A stretch of DNA of 62,078 bases from Gammaproteobacteria bacterium (GCA_016882265.1 VGVB01000013.1:1-62078); one strand, 5' to 3'. Counted from the first letter of the stretch, positions 14,485-27,574 are shown. Notes: generated by a model not told the origin, from the letters alone. Translations and numbers: made by a program.

Positions 14485-15966
14485 ATGCAGTTCCACGCCA
14501 CCGGCGGACCGGCGGGCCGACAGCGCACCGCCTGCGCCGTCGTCGGCATCCACGAGCGCGGCCGGATGACCGCGCCGGCGCGCGAACTCGACGGCCGCAG
14601 CGGCGGCCTGATCGGCCGTGTGCTGCGCCGTGGCGACTTCAGCGGCAAGGCCGGCGAGGTGCTGCCGCTGCTGGGCGCCACGGGTCCCGCTGAACGCGTG
14701 CTGCTGGTCGGCCTCGGCCCCGCCGACAAGTTCACGCGCAAGGCCTGGCGCAGCGCGGTCGTCGCGGCGACGCAATGGCTCGCCCGCAGCGGCGCCCGCG
14801 CTGCGATCCTGTACCTCGCGCGCGAACCCGTGTCCGGCCTCGATTCCTATTACGCGGCCCGGCTGACCGTGGAGAGCGTCGCCGGCACGCTGTACCGCAT
14901 CCCCGACCTGAAGACCAGCCGCAAGCCGCCGCAGCCACGCCTCGCCCGGGTCGGTATCGGCATCGCCGGCGCTGGCCTCGCCGAAGCCCGGCGCGGCATC
15001 CGGGACGGCGCCGGCATCGCCGCCGGCGCGGCCCTGATGCGCGATCTCGCCAACCTGCCGGCCAACGTCTGCACACCCGCCTACCTCGCGGCCACGGCGC
15101 GCCGCCTGGCCCGCGAGCACCGCAGCATCCGGGTCCGCGTGCTCGATCGCGCCGCGCTGCGGCGCCTTGGCATGGGGGCGCTGCTGTCGGTCACGCGCGG
15201 CTCGGACGTGCCGCCGCGGCTGATCGTGCTCGAATACCGCGGCACGCGGCGGCGCACCGCGCCGGTCGCACTGGTCGGCAAAGGCATCACCTTCGACAGC
15301 GGCGGCATTTCGCTGAAGCAGCCCGCCGGCATGGACGAGATGAAGTTCGACATGAGCGGCGCGGCGAGCGTGTTCGGCACGCTGAAAGCGCTGGCCACGA
15401 TCGGCGCCGCGGACCACGTGGTCGGCATCGTGCCGGCCTGCGAGAACCTGCCGGACGGCCGCGCGACCAAGCCCGGCGACATCGTCCGCTCGCTGGCCGG
15501 CCGGACGATCGAGGTCCTGAACACCGACGCCGAGGGCCGCCTGATCCTGTGCGACGCGCTGACCTACGCGCGACGCTTCAGGCCGCGCGCGGTCGTCGAC
15601 GTCGCGACGCTGACCGGCGCCTGCGTGATCGCGCTGGGCGCGCACTACTGCGGCCTGTTCTCGCCGGACGACAAGCTGGCCGCCGCGCTGGTGGCGGCCG
15701 GTGAGCGCGCCGACGACCGAGCCTGGCGCATGCCGCTGGCCGAGGAATACGCCGAGCTGCTGAAAAGCAACTTCGCCGATCTGGCCAATGTCGCCGGCCG
15801 TGACGCCGGCGCGGTCACCGCGGCCTGCTTCCTGTGGAAGTTCACCGACGGGCTGCGCTGGGCGCACCTCGATATCGCCGGCACCGCATACCTGAGCGGC
15901 AAACAGAAGGGCAGCACCGGCCGTACGGTTCCGCTGCTGGTCGACTGGCTGCTGCACAAGGACTGA
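14485..15966 (+). CDS. pepA: Leucyl aminopeptidase (M17)
   Basis: Hexameric two-metal aminopeptidase; in E. coli the homologue also acts as a DNA-binding accessory factor. The protein is 493 residues from ATG 14485 (MQFHATGGPAG), preceded by GGGAG. An in-frame ATG 63 nt upstream is less likely. The catalytic C-domain is complete: LVGKGITFDSGGISLKQ near residues 264-280, MKFDMSGAA near 287-295, and the family signature NTDAEGRL near 346-353. The N-terminal macro-like domain covers about 1-160. It is the first gene of a probable operon with holC, valS and the transglutaminase cluster. Confidence 0.96.
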   Translation: MQFHATGGPAGRQRTACAVVGIHERGRMTAPARELDGRSGGLIGRVLRRGDFSGKAGEVLPLLGATGPAERVLLVGLGPADKFTRKAWRSAVVAATQWLARSGARAAILYLAREPVSGLDSYYAARLTVESVAGTLYRIPDLKTSRKPPQPRLARVGIGIAGAGLAEARRGIRDGAGIAAGAALMRDLANLPANVCTPAYLAATARRLAREHRSIRVRVLDRAALRRLGMGALLSVTRGSDVPPRLIVLEYRGTRRRTAPVALVGKGITFDSGGISLKQPAGMDEMKFDMSGAASVFGTLKALATIGAADHVVGIVPACENLPDGRATKPGDIVRSLAGRTIEVLNTDAEGRLILCDALTYARRFRPRAVVDVATLTGACVIALGAHYCGLFSPDDKLAAALVAAGERADDRAWRMPLAEEYAELLKSNFADLANVAGRDAGAVTAACFLWKFTDGLRWAHLDIAGTAYLSGKQKGSTGRTVPLLVDWLLHKD

Positions 15967-15969
15967 GCG

Positions 15970-16422
15970 ATGCCGCGGCCGCGCGTCGACTTCTACGTGC
16001 TGCCGAGCGCCGAGTCCGGGACGCGGCTGCGTTTCGCCTGCCGCCTGATCGAGACCGCCTGGCTGGAGCGGCAGCGGGTACGGGTGCGGCTCGACGGCGA
16101 GGACGAGGTCGCCGCGTTCGACGATCTGCTCTGGACCTTCGCCGATCGCAGCTTCGTGCCGCACGAGCGCGGCAGCGGCGCGGTCGCCCCGGACGCGCAC
16201 ACGACAGTGGTGCTGGTCGATGCGCGCGCGCCGGACCCGGCAACGGGTGATCTGCTGGTAAACCTCGGCACCGCGGTCCCCGCCGGCTGGGAGCGTTATG
16301 CGCGCATCGCTGAAGTCGTCGACGCCGACGCCGCCCGCCGCCAGTCCGGCCGCGCGCGGTTCCGTTTCTACCGCGAGCAGGGTGTCGAGCCGGGCACCCA
16401 CGAGACCGGGAGCGAGCCATGA
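15970..16422 (+). CDS. holC: DNA polymerase III subunit chi
   Basis: Clamp-loader accessory subunit that links the replicative polymerase to SSB. The protein is 150 residues, and the ATG lies 3 nt after the pepA stop. Family landmarks are VDFYVLPSAE at residues 5-14, ACRLIETAWLERQRVRV, the DLLWTFADRSFVPHE segment and LVNLGTAVPAGWERYARIAEVVD. The position between pepA and valS is the standard one in Gammaproteobacteria. It overlaps the next gene by 4 nt. Confidence 0.94.
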   Translation: MPRPRVDFYVLPSAESGTRLRFACRLIETAWLERQRVRVRLDGEDEVAAFDDLLWTFADRSFVPHERGSGAVAPDAHTTVVLVDARAPDPATGDLLVNLGTAVPAGWERYARIAEVVDADAARRQSGRARFRFYREQGVEPGTHETGSEP

Positions 16423-16735
16423 GCCGTGAAGCACCGCTCGAACCGCCGATCCTGACCGACATCGTCGAACTGCACGCGACCGGCAGCTTCCGGCGCCTGG
16501 CGGAGACGGCGGCCTCGTCCGGTTATACCGCGGGCCTGCTGCCGGAGGAGGATCTCGCCGCGCTGCAGGCTGCGCTGGTCACCCGCACGATGAACCTGAC
16601 CGATGAGCTGCTGAACAGCGCCGCGCGCGAGCTGGCAGCCGTGATCTTCGAACAGGTGATGGACCGCCTGCGGGCGGCGCTGCCGGAGTTGGTCGCCGGC
16701 GCGCTGCGCGAGCACCTCGGGACAGGCCCGGAGTA

Positions 16736-16736
<1 letters not shown>
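16419..16736 (+). CDS. Conserved small protein between holC and valS
   Basis: A 105-residue soluble protein of unknown role. The N-terminus carries [10 protein letters not shown] at residues 9-18, a PILTDIV-type motif I have seen in small proteins encoded beside holC or valS in beta- and gammaproteobacteria. The rest is helical, with [21 protein letters not shown] near 64-84. No catalytic motif is visible. It overlaps holC by 4 nt and valS by 1 nt (TAATG), so expression is locked to both. A replication or translation accessory role would be a guess from context only. Confidence 0.8.
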
Positions 16737-19515
<2,779 letters not shown>

Positions 19516-19519
<4 letters not shown>

Positions 19520-20463
19520 ACGCCGTGATCGAATCGCCGGACCGGGGCCGGGCGCTGCTCGGCGCCGCGCTCGCCAGCCTGAACCAGGTCGTGCTCGGCA
19601 AGGAGCGCGAGATCCGCCTCGCGCTGTGCTGCCTGCTGGCCCGCGGTCACCTGCTGATCGAGGACATTCCCGGCGTCGGCAAGACCACGCTGGCGCACGC
19701 GCTGGCGCGGGTGCTCGGCCTGTCGTTCCAGCGCATCCAGTTCACCAGCGACCTGCTGCCGGCCGACATCATCGGCGTGTCGGTCTACGACCGCGACAGC
19801 GGCGGCTTCCGCTTCCACCGCGGCCCGGTGTTCGCGCAGCTCCTGATGGCCGACGAGGTCAACCGCGCGACACCGAAGGCGCAGAGCGCACTGCTCGAGG
19901 CCATGGAGGAACGGCAGGTCACCGTCGACGGCGAAACGCACCCGCTGCCGGAACCGTTCTTCGTCGTCGCCACGCAGAACCCGTCCTACCAGGTCGGCAC
20001 TTTCCCGCTGCCGGAGTCACAGGTCGACCGGTTCCTGATGCGCATCGAACTCGGCTATCCCGCGCCGGGGCACGAGCGCCAGTTACTGCGTGGCCGCGAC
20101 CGGCGCGATCTGCTCGCGGACCTGCCGGCGGCGCTCGATCCGGCGGTCATCCTGGCGCTGCAGCAGCGCATTCCCGGGCTGCACGCGAGCGACGCCCTGC
20201 TCGACTACGTGCAGGCGCTGGCGCGCGCCTCGCGCGACAGCGGCCGCTACCAGGCCGGGCTGTCGCCGCGCGCGGTCATCTCGCTGCTGCGCGCGGCCCA
20301 GGCCTGGGCCTTCCTGCACGGCCATGCCGGCGTCTTGCCGGAGGACCTGCAGGCCGTGCTCCCGGCCGTCGTCGGCCACCGCCTGCGCCCGCGCGACGCG
20401 ACCGACCTGCGGACGCCCCCGCTGGTCGCGGCTGAACTGCTGCAGGCGGTTCCGATACCCTGA
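19516..20463 (+). CDS. MoxR-family AAA+ ATPase
   Basis: AAA+ chaperone-like ATPase of 315 residues. Walker A is [14 protein letters not shown] near residues 51-64. Walker B is [24 protein letters not shown] near 111-134 (the core is MADEVNRA), and sensor 1 is FFVVATQNP near 151-159. The GTG start at 19516 overlaps the valS stop by 4 nt. MoxR proteins typically sit beside DUF58 and transglutaminase genes, as here, and are thought to mature or assemble partner proteins; the substrate of this one is unknown. Confidence 0.93.
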
Positions 20464-20488
20464 GCTGCCCGCTGCGGGCACGAGGGCG

Positions 20489-21454
20489 ATGATGCGCTTG
20501 CTGACCGACCGGCCCCGGACATGGCTGCGGCGCTGGATCCGGCGCCGCCAGGGAACGGACCACGGTCCCGTCGTGCTGCGCCGCGGCCGGATCTACATCC
20601 TGCCGACGCGCCTCGGGCTGGCCTTCGCGGCGATGCTGCTGGGCTCGCTGAACTACGGCAACAATCTCGGCCTCGGCCTGACCTTTCTGCTCGCCGCGCT
20701 CGGTCTGGTCGCGATGCAGGCCTGCCATCGCAATCTCGAGTCGCTCACGGTGAGCGCGGCCGGTACGGAACCGCCGTTCGCCGGCAACGCTGCCGGCTTC
20801 CGGCTCGCACTGGACAACCCCGGCGCTGCGGCACGCCACGACCTCGAAGCATCGACCACGGCCGCGGCCGCGCCGCCGGTCGCGGTCGCGGCCGGCGGCG
20901 AAACCATCGTCACGCTGCGCCTGCCGACGCGGCGCCGCGGCTGGGTCACCCTCGACCGCATCGAGCTGGCGACGCGGCATCCGTTCGGCCTGTTCCGTGC
21001 CTGGGCGGTGCTGCATCCGGAGCTGCGCTGTCTCGTCTACCCGCGCCCGGCGGTGCGGGCTCCGGCACCACCGCCGGCACCGGGCAGCGGGGCCGGCGGC
21101 CGGACGCACCGCGGCGTCGAGGACTTCGCCGGTCTCAAGGACTATCACCCTGGTGATCCGCCGCGGCACATCGCGTGGAAAGCGCACGCGCGCGGTGGCG
21201 AGCTGCTGGTCAAGCAGTTCGCCGGTACGGCCGCGGCGGAACCGGTGTTCGATCTCGCCCAGGCTCCCGGCGCCGACCTCGAACAGCGGCTGGCGATCCT
21301 CGCGCGCTGGGTCGTGGACGCCGACGCGGCCGGTCAGGTGTACGGCCTGCGGCTGCCCGGTCTCGAGCTCGCGCCGCAGCCGGGGCCGCGGCAGCGACAG
21401 CGCTGTCTCGCGGCGCTGGCGGAGTTCGAGGCGCCGGTGCTGCGCGATGCGTGA
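20489..21454 (+). CDS. DUF58 domain membrane protein
   Basis: A 321-residue protein with two N-terminal membrane helices around residues 36-80 (LGLAFAAMLLGSLNYGNNLG). After them comes a beta-rich region and the DUF58 signature GVEDFAGLKDYHPGDPPRHI near 208-227, followed by WKAHARGGELLVKQF. The family pairs with MoxR ATPases, and some members have a von Willebrand-like fold. Two adjacent ATGs (20489 and 20492) follow GAGGG; the second has the better spacing, the first is given here. It is 25 nt after moxR and overlaps the transglutaminase gene by 8 nt. Confidence 0.88.
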   Translation: MMRLLTDRPRTWLRRWIRRRQGTDHGPVVLRRGRIYILPTRLGLAFAAMLLGSLNYGNNLGLGLTFLLAALGLVAMQACHRNLESLTVSAAGTEPPFAGNAAGFRLALDNPGAAARHDLEASTTAAAAPPVAVAAGGETIVTLRLPTRRRGWVTLDRIELATRHPFGLFRAWAVLHPELRCLVYPRPAVRAPAPPPAPGSGAGGRTHRGVEDFAGLKDYHPGDPPRHIAWKAHARGGELLVKQFAGTAAAEPVFDLAQAPGADLEQRLAILARWVVDADAAGQVYGLRLPGLELAPQPGPRQRQRCLAALAEFEAPVLRDA

Positions 21455-23399
21455 GGTCACCGAACCGCTGCGCCGCCTCGGCTGGACCAGCGCCGGTCTG
21501 CTCACCGCTCTCGGCCCGCACTACCTGTACCTGCGTCCATGGGTCATCGCGATGGTGCTCGGTCTGTGCGCCTGGCGGCTGCTGGCCGAGCGGCGCGGCT
21601 GGCCGCTGCCGGCGGCGTGGGCCCGTGGCGTCATCGCGCTGGCCGCCACCGCCGGGGTCGCGGCGAGCTACCGGAGCATCGCCGGACTGGAAGCCGGCAC
21701 CGCGCTGCTGGCACTGATGGCCGGGCTGAAACTGCTGGAGACCCGCGGCCCGCGCGACCACATCGTGCTGATCTTCATCGGCTGGTTCCTGTGCCTCGCG
21801 GCGTTCCTGTATCAGCAGAGCCTGCCGATGCTGGCCTGGGTGCTGCCGACGGTGTGGCTGCTGGCCGCGGCGCTGCTGGTCGTGGCGCGCGCACCGGCGA
21901 GCCCGCTGCCGCTCGCGCCATTCCGCAGCGCCGGGGCCATGCTGGCCAAGGCAGCCCCGCTCGCCCTCGTCCTGTTCCTGTTCTTCCCGCGCATCGCCGG
22001 CCAGTTCTGGGGCGTACCGGCCGCCGATCGCGCGCAGAGCGGCCTCGACGAGGAGATGTCGCCGGGTGACATTTCCGAGCTGACGCTGAACGATGTGGTC
22101 GCGTTCCGCGTGCGCTTCGACGGCGAGCCACCACCGCCACTGCAACGATACTGGCGCGGGCCGGTGCTGACCGAGTTCGACGGCTACACCTGGTCGCGAC
22201 CGCGCAACCAGGCGTACTTCCTGCCGCCGGTGAGCTGGCACGGTGCGCCGGTGGATTACACGATCACGCTCGAGCCGACCGGCCTGCGGCTGCTGTTCGC
22301 GCTCGACATGGTGCAGGACTGGCCGGACGCGGTCGGCTGGCAGTCCTGGGACTACCAGCTTCTCGCCCGCGCGCCGATCAACACGGTGATCCAGTACCGG
22401 GCCCGGTCCTATCCGCAATACGCCGCTGGCCCGGTACTGTCGCCGGCGCTGCGCAACCGGCACCTGCAGTTGCCGCCGGGGCGCAACCCGCGCAGCATCG
22501 AGCTGGCCCGGCGGCTGCGGGCCGGCGCGGCCAGCGACGCCGATTTCGCGCGCCGCGTGTTCGAGCGGTTCCGCGCCGAGGAGTTCTACTACACGCTGAC
22601 GCCGCCGCGCCTCGACCGCGACTCGGTCGACGACTTCCTGTTCAACACGCGCCGGGGCTTCTGCGGGCACTTCGCTTCTGCGTTCACGATGCTGATGCGC
22701 GCCGCCGGCGTGCCGGCGCGCGTGGTCGCCGGCTACCAGGGCGGTGACTGGAACCAGATCGGCGGCTACCTGATCGTGCGCCAGTCGCATGCGCACGCCT
22801 GGTCGGAAGCGTGGCTGCCGGGCCGCGGCTGGACCCGCTTCGACCCGACCGCCGCGGTCGCACCGGAGCGGGTCGAGCGCGACCTGCAGTCGGCGCTGCC
22901 GGAAGAGGCCGGTGTACCGGGCCGGCTGCTGCGTCAGTCCGCACTGCTGTGGCAGGCCGGCATGCTGTGGGACAACCTGCAGGCGCGCTGGAACGAGCTG
23001 GTGGTCAAGTTCGACCAGCCGGCGCAGGAGCGGCTGCTGCAGTCGCTCGGCTTCGACGATCCCGACTGGCGCGACCTGGCGCTGTTGCTGGCGGCCGGTC
23101 TGCTCGGCGCGGTGCTGCTGCTGTCGGCCTGGCTCGCGTGGGAGTTCCGGCCGCGTCGCGCCGACCCGGTGGTCGCGGACTATCAGCGTTTCACCCGCCG
23201 GCTCGCGCGCCGCGGCATCGACCGCGGCCCCGGCGAGGCGCCGCGCGATTTCGCGCAGCGGGTCGGGCGCCTGCGCCCCGATCTCGCGGCCATCAGCCGC
23301 GCGATCACCGAGTTGTACTTGCGCCTGCGCTACCTGCCGGCGCCGGCCGCGGCCGACCGCGTGCACCTGCGCGGGTTGCTGCGGCGCTTCCACCCGTGA
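21447..23399 (+). CDS. tgpA: TgpA-type membrane transglutaminase (DUF3488)
   Basis: Inner-membrane protein with an external transglutaminase-like domain, homologous in layout to Pseudomonas TgpA. The protein is 650 residues. There are five or six N-terminal spans up to about residue 195, a linker with MSPGDISELTLNDVVAFRV, and then the papain-like core. The catalytic Cys lies in RRGFCGHFASAF near 402-413, the His in SHAHAWSEAWLPG near 447-459 and the Asp in TRFDPTAAV near 464-472. One more membrane span near 552-572 precedes a cytoplasmic tail. The ATG at 21447 overlaps DUF58 by 8 nt, and the stop overlaps mtfA (GTGA). Confidence 0.92.
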   Translation: MREVTEPLRRLGWTSAGLLTALGPHYLYLRPWVIAMVLGLCAWRLLAERRGWPLPAAWARGVIALAATAGVAASYRSIAGLEAGTALLALMAGLKLLETRGPRDHIVLIFIGWFLCLAAFLYQQSLPMLAWVLPTVWLLAAALLVVARAPASPLPLAPFRSAGAMLAKAAPLALVLFLFFPRIAGQFWGVPAADRAQSGLDEEMSPGDISELTLNDVVAFRVRFDGEPPPPLQRYWRGPVLTEFDGYTWSRPRNQAYFLPPVSWHGAPVDYTITLEPTGLRLLFALDMVQDWPDAVGWQSWDYQLLARAPINTVIQYRARSYPQYAAGPVLSPALRNRHLQLPPGRNPRSIELARRLRAGAASDADFARRVFERFRAEEFYYTLTPPRLDRDSVDDFLFNTRRGFCGHFASAFTMLMRAAGVPARVVAGYQGGDWNQIGGYLIVRQSHAHAWSEAWLPGRGWTRFDPTAAVAPERVERDLQSALPEEAGVPGRLLRQSALLWQAGMLWDNLQARWNELVVKFDQPAQERLLQSLGFDDPDWRDLALLLAAGLLGAVLLLSAWLAWEFRPRRADPVVADYQRFTRRLARRGIDRGPGEAPRDFAQRVGRLRPDLAAISRAITELYLRLRYLPAPAAADRVHLRGLLRRFHP

Positions 23400-24214
23400 A
23401 TACCGCCTTCGCCGTCGTCGTGGGCGCCGGTCTGCTGCTGATCGCGGTGCTGGTCGGGCAGCCGCTGCTGGTGGTACGGCGCCGCGCGCGCCTGGCCGGC
23501 GCGGCGCCCGGCCGGCGCGACCGCGCGCTGCTGCGCCGGCATCTGCCGCAGTACCGGCGCCTGCCCGCGCCGCTGCGCCGGCGGCTGGAGCAGCGGATCG
23601 CGGTGTTCCTCGGCGAGAAGGAGTTCGTCGGCTGCCGCGGGCTCACCGTCACGCCGTCGATGCGGCTGCTGATCACGGCGCAGGCCTGCCTGCTCGGGCT
23701 CGGCCGCGACCAGCACGGCTACGACCGCCTGCGCGCGGTGCTGATCTATCCGGCGCAGTTCGTCGTGCCCGAGCGCTGGGAGGACGAGGACGGCGTCGTG
23801 ACCGAGGAGGAACGCGTGCTGGCCGGTCAGGCCTGGGACGTCAGCCGCATCCTGCTGTCGTGGGCGGACGTGCGCCAGGCCGGCGGCGCCGAGCCCTACA
23901 ACGTCGTGATCCACGAGTTCGCGCATTACCTCGATCACGAGGCCGGTGGCGACGACGGTGTGCCCTGGCTGCCGAGCGCCGCCGCGCGCGAGCAGTGGCG
24001 GACGCTGCTCGAGCGCGAGCTGGCCGACCTGCGTGCGGTCATCGCGCGCGGCGCGGAGCCATGGCTCGATCCGTACGCCGCCGAGGACGCCGGGGAGTTC
24101 TTTGCGGTCGCCAGCGAGGCCTTCTTCGAACAACCGCGCGAGCTCGCCGCGCGCCATCCGCAACTGTACCGCGGGCTCGCCGCCGGCTACGGGCTCGATC
24201 CCGCGGCCTGGTGA
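23396..24214 (+). CDS. mtfA: MtfA-family zinc peptidase
   Basis: Zinc metallopeptidase of the Mlc-titration-factor A family; in E. coli MtfA binds the repressor Mlc and cleaves peptides. The protein is 272 residues with an N-terminal hydrophobic helix (FAVVVGAGLLLIAVLVG, residues 4-20). The HExxH motif is VIHEFAHYLDHE near 170-181, and the third-ligand region is DAGEFFAVASEAFFEQP near 230-246. The GTG start overlaps the transglutaminase stop by 4 nt. The last 28 nt overlap the convergent MFS gene. The E. coli glucose-regulation role may not transfer; the link to transglutaminase is contextual. Confidence 0.88.
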   Translation: MNTAFAVVVGAGLLLIAVLVGQPLLVVRRRARLAGAAPGRRDRALLRRHLPQYRRLPAPLRRRLEQRIAVFLGEKEFVGCRGLTVTPSMRLLITAQACLLGLGRDQHGYDRLRAVLIYPAQFVVPERWEDEDGVVTEEERVLAGQAWDVSRILLSWADVRQAGGAEPYNVVIHEFAHYLDHEAGGDDGVPWLPSAAAREQWRTLLERELADLRAVIARGAEPWLDPYAAEDAGEFFAVASEAFFEQPRELAARHPQLYRGLAAGYGLDPAAW

Positions 24215-25461
24215 GCCACCGCGCGCGCGCGCCACAGCAGCAGCGCACCGCCGGCGAACAGCACCAGCACCGACAGGATGCCAGCGCGCGAACTGCCGGT
24301 CAGCAGCGCCACGCTGCCGACCAGCAGCGGGCCGATGACCGCGGCGAACTTGCTCATCATGTTGTAGAAGCCGAAGAACTCGCCCTGCTTGCCCGGCGGA
24401 ATCTGCGCCGCGAAACAGGACCGCGACAGCGATTGAATGCCGCCCTGCACCAGTCCGACGACCACCGCCAGCAGGTAGAAGTCGCCGACACTGTCCATGA
24501 AGTACGCGGCCACGGTCGCCGCGGCGTACACCCCGATCGCGATGAAAATGCCGTTGCGCACGCCGATGCGCTGGCCGATCCAGCCGAAGGCCAGCGCCGC
24601 CGGAAAGGCGATGAACTGCGTCAGCAGCAGCGCGACGATCAGACTCTGCTGCGGAAAGCCGAGCGCCAGGCCGAAGTCCACGGCCATCTTGATGATCGTG
24701 TTGACACCGTCGATGTACAGCCAGTACGCGAGCAGGAACCAGACCAGCGGCCGGTAGCTGCGGATCGAGCGCAGGGTCGCACCGAGTTCGACCAGCCCGG
24801 CGCGCAGCGCTGCAGCCGCCGGCAGCGCCCGGGTCGGGCCGCGCTCGCGCACCCACAGCAGCGCCGGCAGCGTGAACAGCAGCCACCACGCGGCCACCAT
24901 CACGAACGACAGGCGCACGGCCTGCTCCGCACTGTCCAGTCCGAAACGCGCCGGCTGCAGCGTCATCAGCACGTTGACCGCGAACAGCACGCCGCCGCCG
25001 ACGTAGCCGAGCGCATAGCCCCAGGCGGACACGAGGTCGTACTCCGCCGGCCCGGCGACATCCATCAGCAGCGCATCGCAGAAAGTCACGCCACCGGCGA
25101 AGCCGATGCCGGCGCAGCCGTACAGCACGATCGCCATGACCCAGTCGCCCTGCGGCACGAGGTACAGCGCCGCGGTGGTCGCGGTACCGAGCAGCGTGAA
25201 CAGCGCGAGCAGCTTCAGGCGCAGGCCGCCGCGGTCGGCCATTGCGCCGAGGAACGGCGCGAGCAGCGCAATCAGCGCGCCGCCGGCGGCGTGCGCGAGG
25301 CCGAGCCGGAAGGTACTGACGGTGGCCGGCGCGCCGGCGCTCCAGTACTGCTTGAAGAAGACCGGCAGAAAGCCGGCCATCACCGTGGTCGCGAACGCCG
25401 AGTTGCCCCAGTCGTACAGGGCCCAGGCCAGCACCGGCCGGCGCAGCAGCGCCGCCTTCAT
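24187..25461 (-). CDS. MFS transporter, UMF1/Atg22-like family
   Basis: Twelve-span major facilitator protein of 424 residues. The N-terminal signature [20 protein letters not shown] (residues 14-33) is typical of the UMF1 (Atg22-like) subfamily, whose substrates are mostly unknown. Further landmarks are [13 protein letters not shown] near 70-82, [11 protein letters not shown] near 265-275 and [23 protein letters not shown] split over 345-367. It is the last gene of the pssA-UDG-rimI-prfC operon, overlapping prfC by 4 nt (ATGA). It is convergent with mtfA, with a 28-nt overlap of coding sequence. Confidence 0.92.
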   Translation of the reverse strand: MKAALLRRPVLAWALYDWGNSAFATTVMAGFLPVFFKQYWSAGAPATVSTFRLGLAHAAGGALIALLAPFLGAMADRGGLRLKLLALFTLLGTATTAALYLVPQGDWVMAIVLYGCAGIGFAGGVTFCDALLMDVAGPAEYDLVSAWGYALGYVGGGVLFAVNVLMTLQPARFGLDSAEQAVRLSFVMVAAWWLLFTLPALLWVRERGPTRALPAAAALRAGLVELGATLRSIRSYRPLVWFLLAYWLYIDGVNTIIKMAVDFGLALGFPQQSLIVALLLTQFIAFPAALAFGWIGQRIGVRNGIFIAIGVYAAATVAAYFMDSVGDFYLLAVVVGLVQGGIQSLSRSCFAAQIPPGKQGEFFGFYNMMSKFAAVIGPLLVGSVALLTGSSRAGILSVLVLFAGGALLLWRARAVAHQAAGSSP

Positions 25462-27053
25462 GCGCCGGCCGCGAGGTGGTCGCGCGTGGCGCGGAAGCGG
25501 ATGCCGGGCCAGCGCTCGAGCGTCAGCTCGAGATTGACCCGCGACGGCGCCAGGTACACGAGCCGCCCGGTATGGTCGTGCGCCAGGTTCACGGCGCAGC
25601 GCTCGCGGAACTCGGCCAGCACGGCCGGATCGGCGCCGTCGACCCAGCGCGCGGTGACCACCGCGACCGGCTCGAACGCGCAGTTCACCCGGTACTCGTC
25701 GGCCAGCCGGAACGCGACCACGTCGAACTGCAGCGGCCCGACCGCACCGAGGATCAGCTCATTGCCGGTCAGCGGCCGGAAGAACTGCGTGGCGCCCTCC
25801 TCGCACAACTGGCCGAGGCCCTTCTGCAGCGCCTTCATGCGCAGCGGATCCCGCAGTACCGCGCGGCGGAACAGCTCCGGCGCGAAGTCGGGGATGCCGG
25901 TGAAGGTCAGCGCCTCGCCCTCGCTGAAGGTGTCACCGATGTTGATCGTGCCGTGGTTGTGCAGGCCGATGATGTCGCCGGCCCAGGCGTCTTCGGCCTG
26001 CTGGCGGTCGGCGGCGAGGAAGGTCAGCGCGTCGGCGACGCGCACCTCCTTGCCGAGCCGGACGTGGTACAGCCGCATGCCGCGGCGGTAACCGCCCGAG
26101 CACAGCCGCAGGAAGGCGATGCGGTCGCGGTGCTGCGGATCCATGTTGGCCTGGATCTTGAACACGAAGCCGGTCAGCGCCGGCTCGTCCGGCGCGACCT
26201 GGCGCGTGGTCGTGGCGCGTGGCCGCGGCGCCGGCGCCTGCGCGACGAAGAACGACAGCAGTTCGACCACGCCGAAGTTGGGGAGCGCGGCGCCGAAGAA
26301 CACCGGCGTCTGCCGCGCCGCGAGGTACGCGGCCGGGTCGAAGGCCGGCGCCGCACCGCGGACCAGCTCGACCTCGTCGTGGCAGCGCTGCGCCTGGTCA
26401 CCGAGCAGCTCCTGCGCGGCCGGACTGCCGAGACCGTCGATCACGCGATGGCGTCCGGCCGGGCCGGCGCGCGGGCCAGCGTAGACGTAGATGCGGTCCT
26501 CGAGCAGGTGATAGATGCCGGCCAGCGCGCTGCCCATGCCGATCGGCCACGTCACCGGCGCGCAGCCGATGCCGAGCACGCGCTCGATTTCGTCCAGCAG
26601 GTCGAGCGGCGCGCGACCCTCGCGGTCGAGCTTGTTGACGAAGGTCATGATCGGCGTGTCGCGCAGGCGGCAGACCTCCATCAGCCGGATCGTGCGCTCC
26701 TCGACCCCGCGCGCGCAGTCGATCACCATCAGCGCGGAGTCCACCGCGGTCAGCGTCCGGTAGGTGTCCTCGGAGAAGTCCTCGTGGCCCGGCGTGTCGA
26801 GCAGATTCACGACGCAGCCCTGATACGGGAACTGCATCACCGACGAGGTCACCGAGATGCCTCGCTCCTGTTCGAGGCGCATCCAGTCCGAGGTCGCGTG
26901 GCGCGCGGCCTTGCGGCCCTTGACGGCGCCGGCCATCTGGATCGCGCCGCCGAACAGCAGCAGCTTCTCGGTCAGCGTGGTCTTGCCGGCGTCCGGGTGC
27001 GAGATGATCGCAAAGGTGCGGCGGCGCGCGATTTCGTCGCTGGGGCAGGTCAT
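25458..27053 (-). CDS. prfC: Peptide chain release factor 3
   Basis: Ribosomal GTPase that recycles RF1 and RF2 after peptide release. The protein is 531 residues. G motifs are complete: G1 [13 protein letters not shown] near residues 19-31, switch I with [13 protein letters not shown]3 [14 protein letters not shown] near 85-98, G4 FVNKLDRE near 143-150. RF3-specific C-domains follow. I chose the ATG at 27053 ([12 protein letters not shown]); the longer frame through rimI is rejected. TACAAT on the minus strand at 27064-27069 ends 10 nt before this ATG, so a nearly leaderless internal transcript is possible in addition to operon read-through. Confidence 0.97.
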   Translation of the reverse strand: MTCPSDEIARRRTFAIISHPDAGKTTLTEKLLLFGGAIQMAGAVKGRKAARHATSDWMRLEQERGISVTSSVMQFPYQGCVVNLLDTPGHEDFSEDTYRTLTAVDSALMVIDCARGVEERTIRLMEVCRLRDTPIMTFVNKLDREGRAPLDLLDEIERVLGIGCAPVTWPIGMGSALAGIYHLLEDRIYVYAGPRAGPAGRHRVIDGLGSPAAQELLGDQAQRCHDEVELVRGAAPAFDPAAYLAARQTPVFFGAALPNFGVVELLSFFVAQAPAPRPRATTTRQVAPDEPALTGFVFKIQANMDPQHRDRIAFLRLCSGGYRRGMRLYHVRLGKEVRVADALTFLAADRQQAEDAWAGDIIGLHNHGTINIGDTFSEGEALTFTGIPDFAPELFRRAVLRDPLRMKALQKGLGQLCEEGATQFFRPLTGNELILGAVGPLQFDVVAFRLADEYRVNCAFEPVAVVTARWVDGADPAVLAEFRERCAVNLAHDHTGRLVYLAPSRVNLELTLERWPGIRFRATRDHLAAGA

Positions 27054-27574
27054 GGAGCGCGCGATTGTAGCGGACCGCGCCCCGGGCGGGGCCGCAACGC
27101 GCCGAGCTCGAGCCGGTACACGATCGCGTCCTCGCGCCCCTCGTGGGCCTGGTAATAGCCGCGCCGCACACCGATGCGCTCGAAACCGAATACCTGGTAC
27201 AGCGCCATGGCCGCCGTATTGGAGCGCCGCACCTCGAGGAACACGTCGCGCACGCCGACGTTCTGCGCACGCTCCAGCGCCGCATACAGCAGCTCGCGAC
27301 CGATGCCGCCACGGCGCAGCGCCTGTTCGACGCACAGGTTCAGCAGGTGGGCCTCGCCGGCGCCGGTGGACAGAACGGCGTAGCCGCCCAGCCCGGCTGC
27401 GGTCTCGACCACCAGGCAGTGGTAACCGACGCGCAGGCAATCGTCGAAAATGCGCTCATTCCACGGAAACGCATAGCTCGCGCGCTCGAGCGCGACCACC
27501 CGCGCCAGGTCGGTCGCACGCATCGGCCGCAGGCGCCATTCCGGCGCGGCGCCCGGATCAGGTGCGGTCGCCAT
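27050..27574 (-). CDS. rimI: Ribosomal protein S18-alanine N-acetyltransferase
   Basis: GNAT acetyltransferase that modifies the N-terminal alanine of ribosomal protein S18. The protein is 174 residues. The acetyl-CoA loop is [20 protein letters not shown] near residues 81-100, and [28 protein letters not shown] (read in two parts, 113-126 and 127-140) is the RimI C-terminal signature. It overlaps the UDG gene by 17 nt and prfC by 4 nt. tsaB, the usual rimI neighbour, is not here; uracil-DNA glycosylase takes its place, as in some other gammaproteobacteria. Confidence 0.93.
   Translation of the reverse strand: MATAPDPGAAPEWRLRPMRATDLARVVALERASYAFPWNERIFDDCLRVGYHCLVVETAAGLGGYAVLSTGAGEAHLLNLCVEQALRRGGIGRELLYAALERAQNVGVRDVFLEVRRSNTAAMALYQVFGFERIGVRRGYYQAHEGREDAIVYRLELGALRPRPGRGPLQSRAP
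27064..27069 (-). promoter_or_regulatory. Candidate -10 of an internal prfC promoter
   Basis: TACAAT on the minus strand, inside the 3' end of rimI and 10 nt upstream of the prfC ATG. The context CGATTGTAGCGG resembles the CGATTA(T/C)ACTGGC cores found between other genes here. No clear -35 is visible. A transcript from it would have a 3-4 nt leader. Confidence 0.4.

Noticed and set aside
22789..26091. 1100-codon plus-strand frame across the transglutaminase, mtfA and MFS genes
   Set aside because: It crosses several convincing genes in other frames; residues are Arg/Ala/Gln-rich with no motif.
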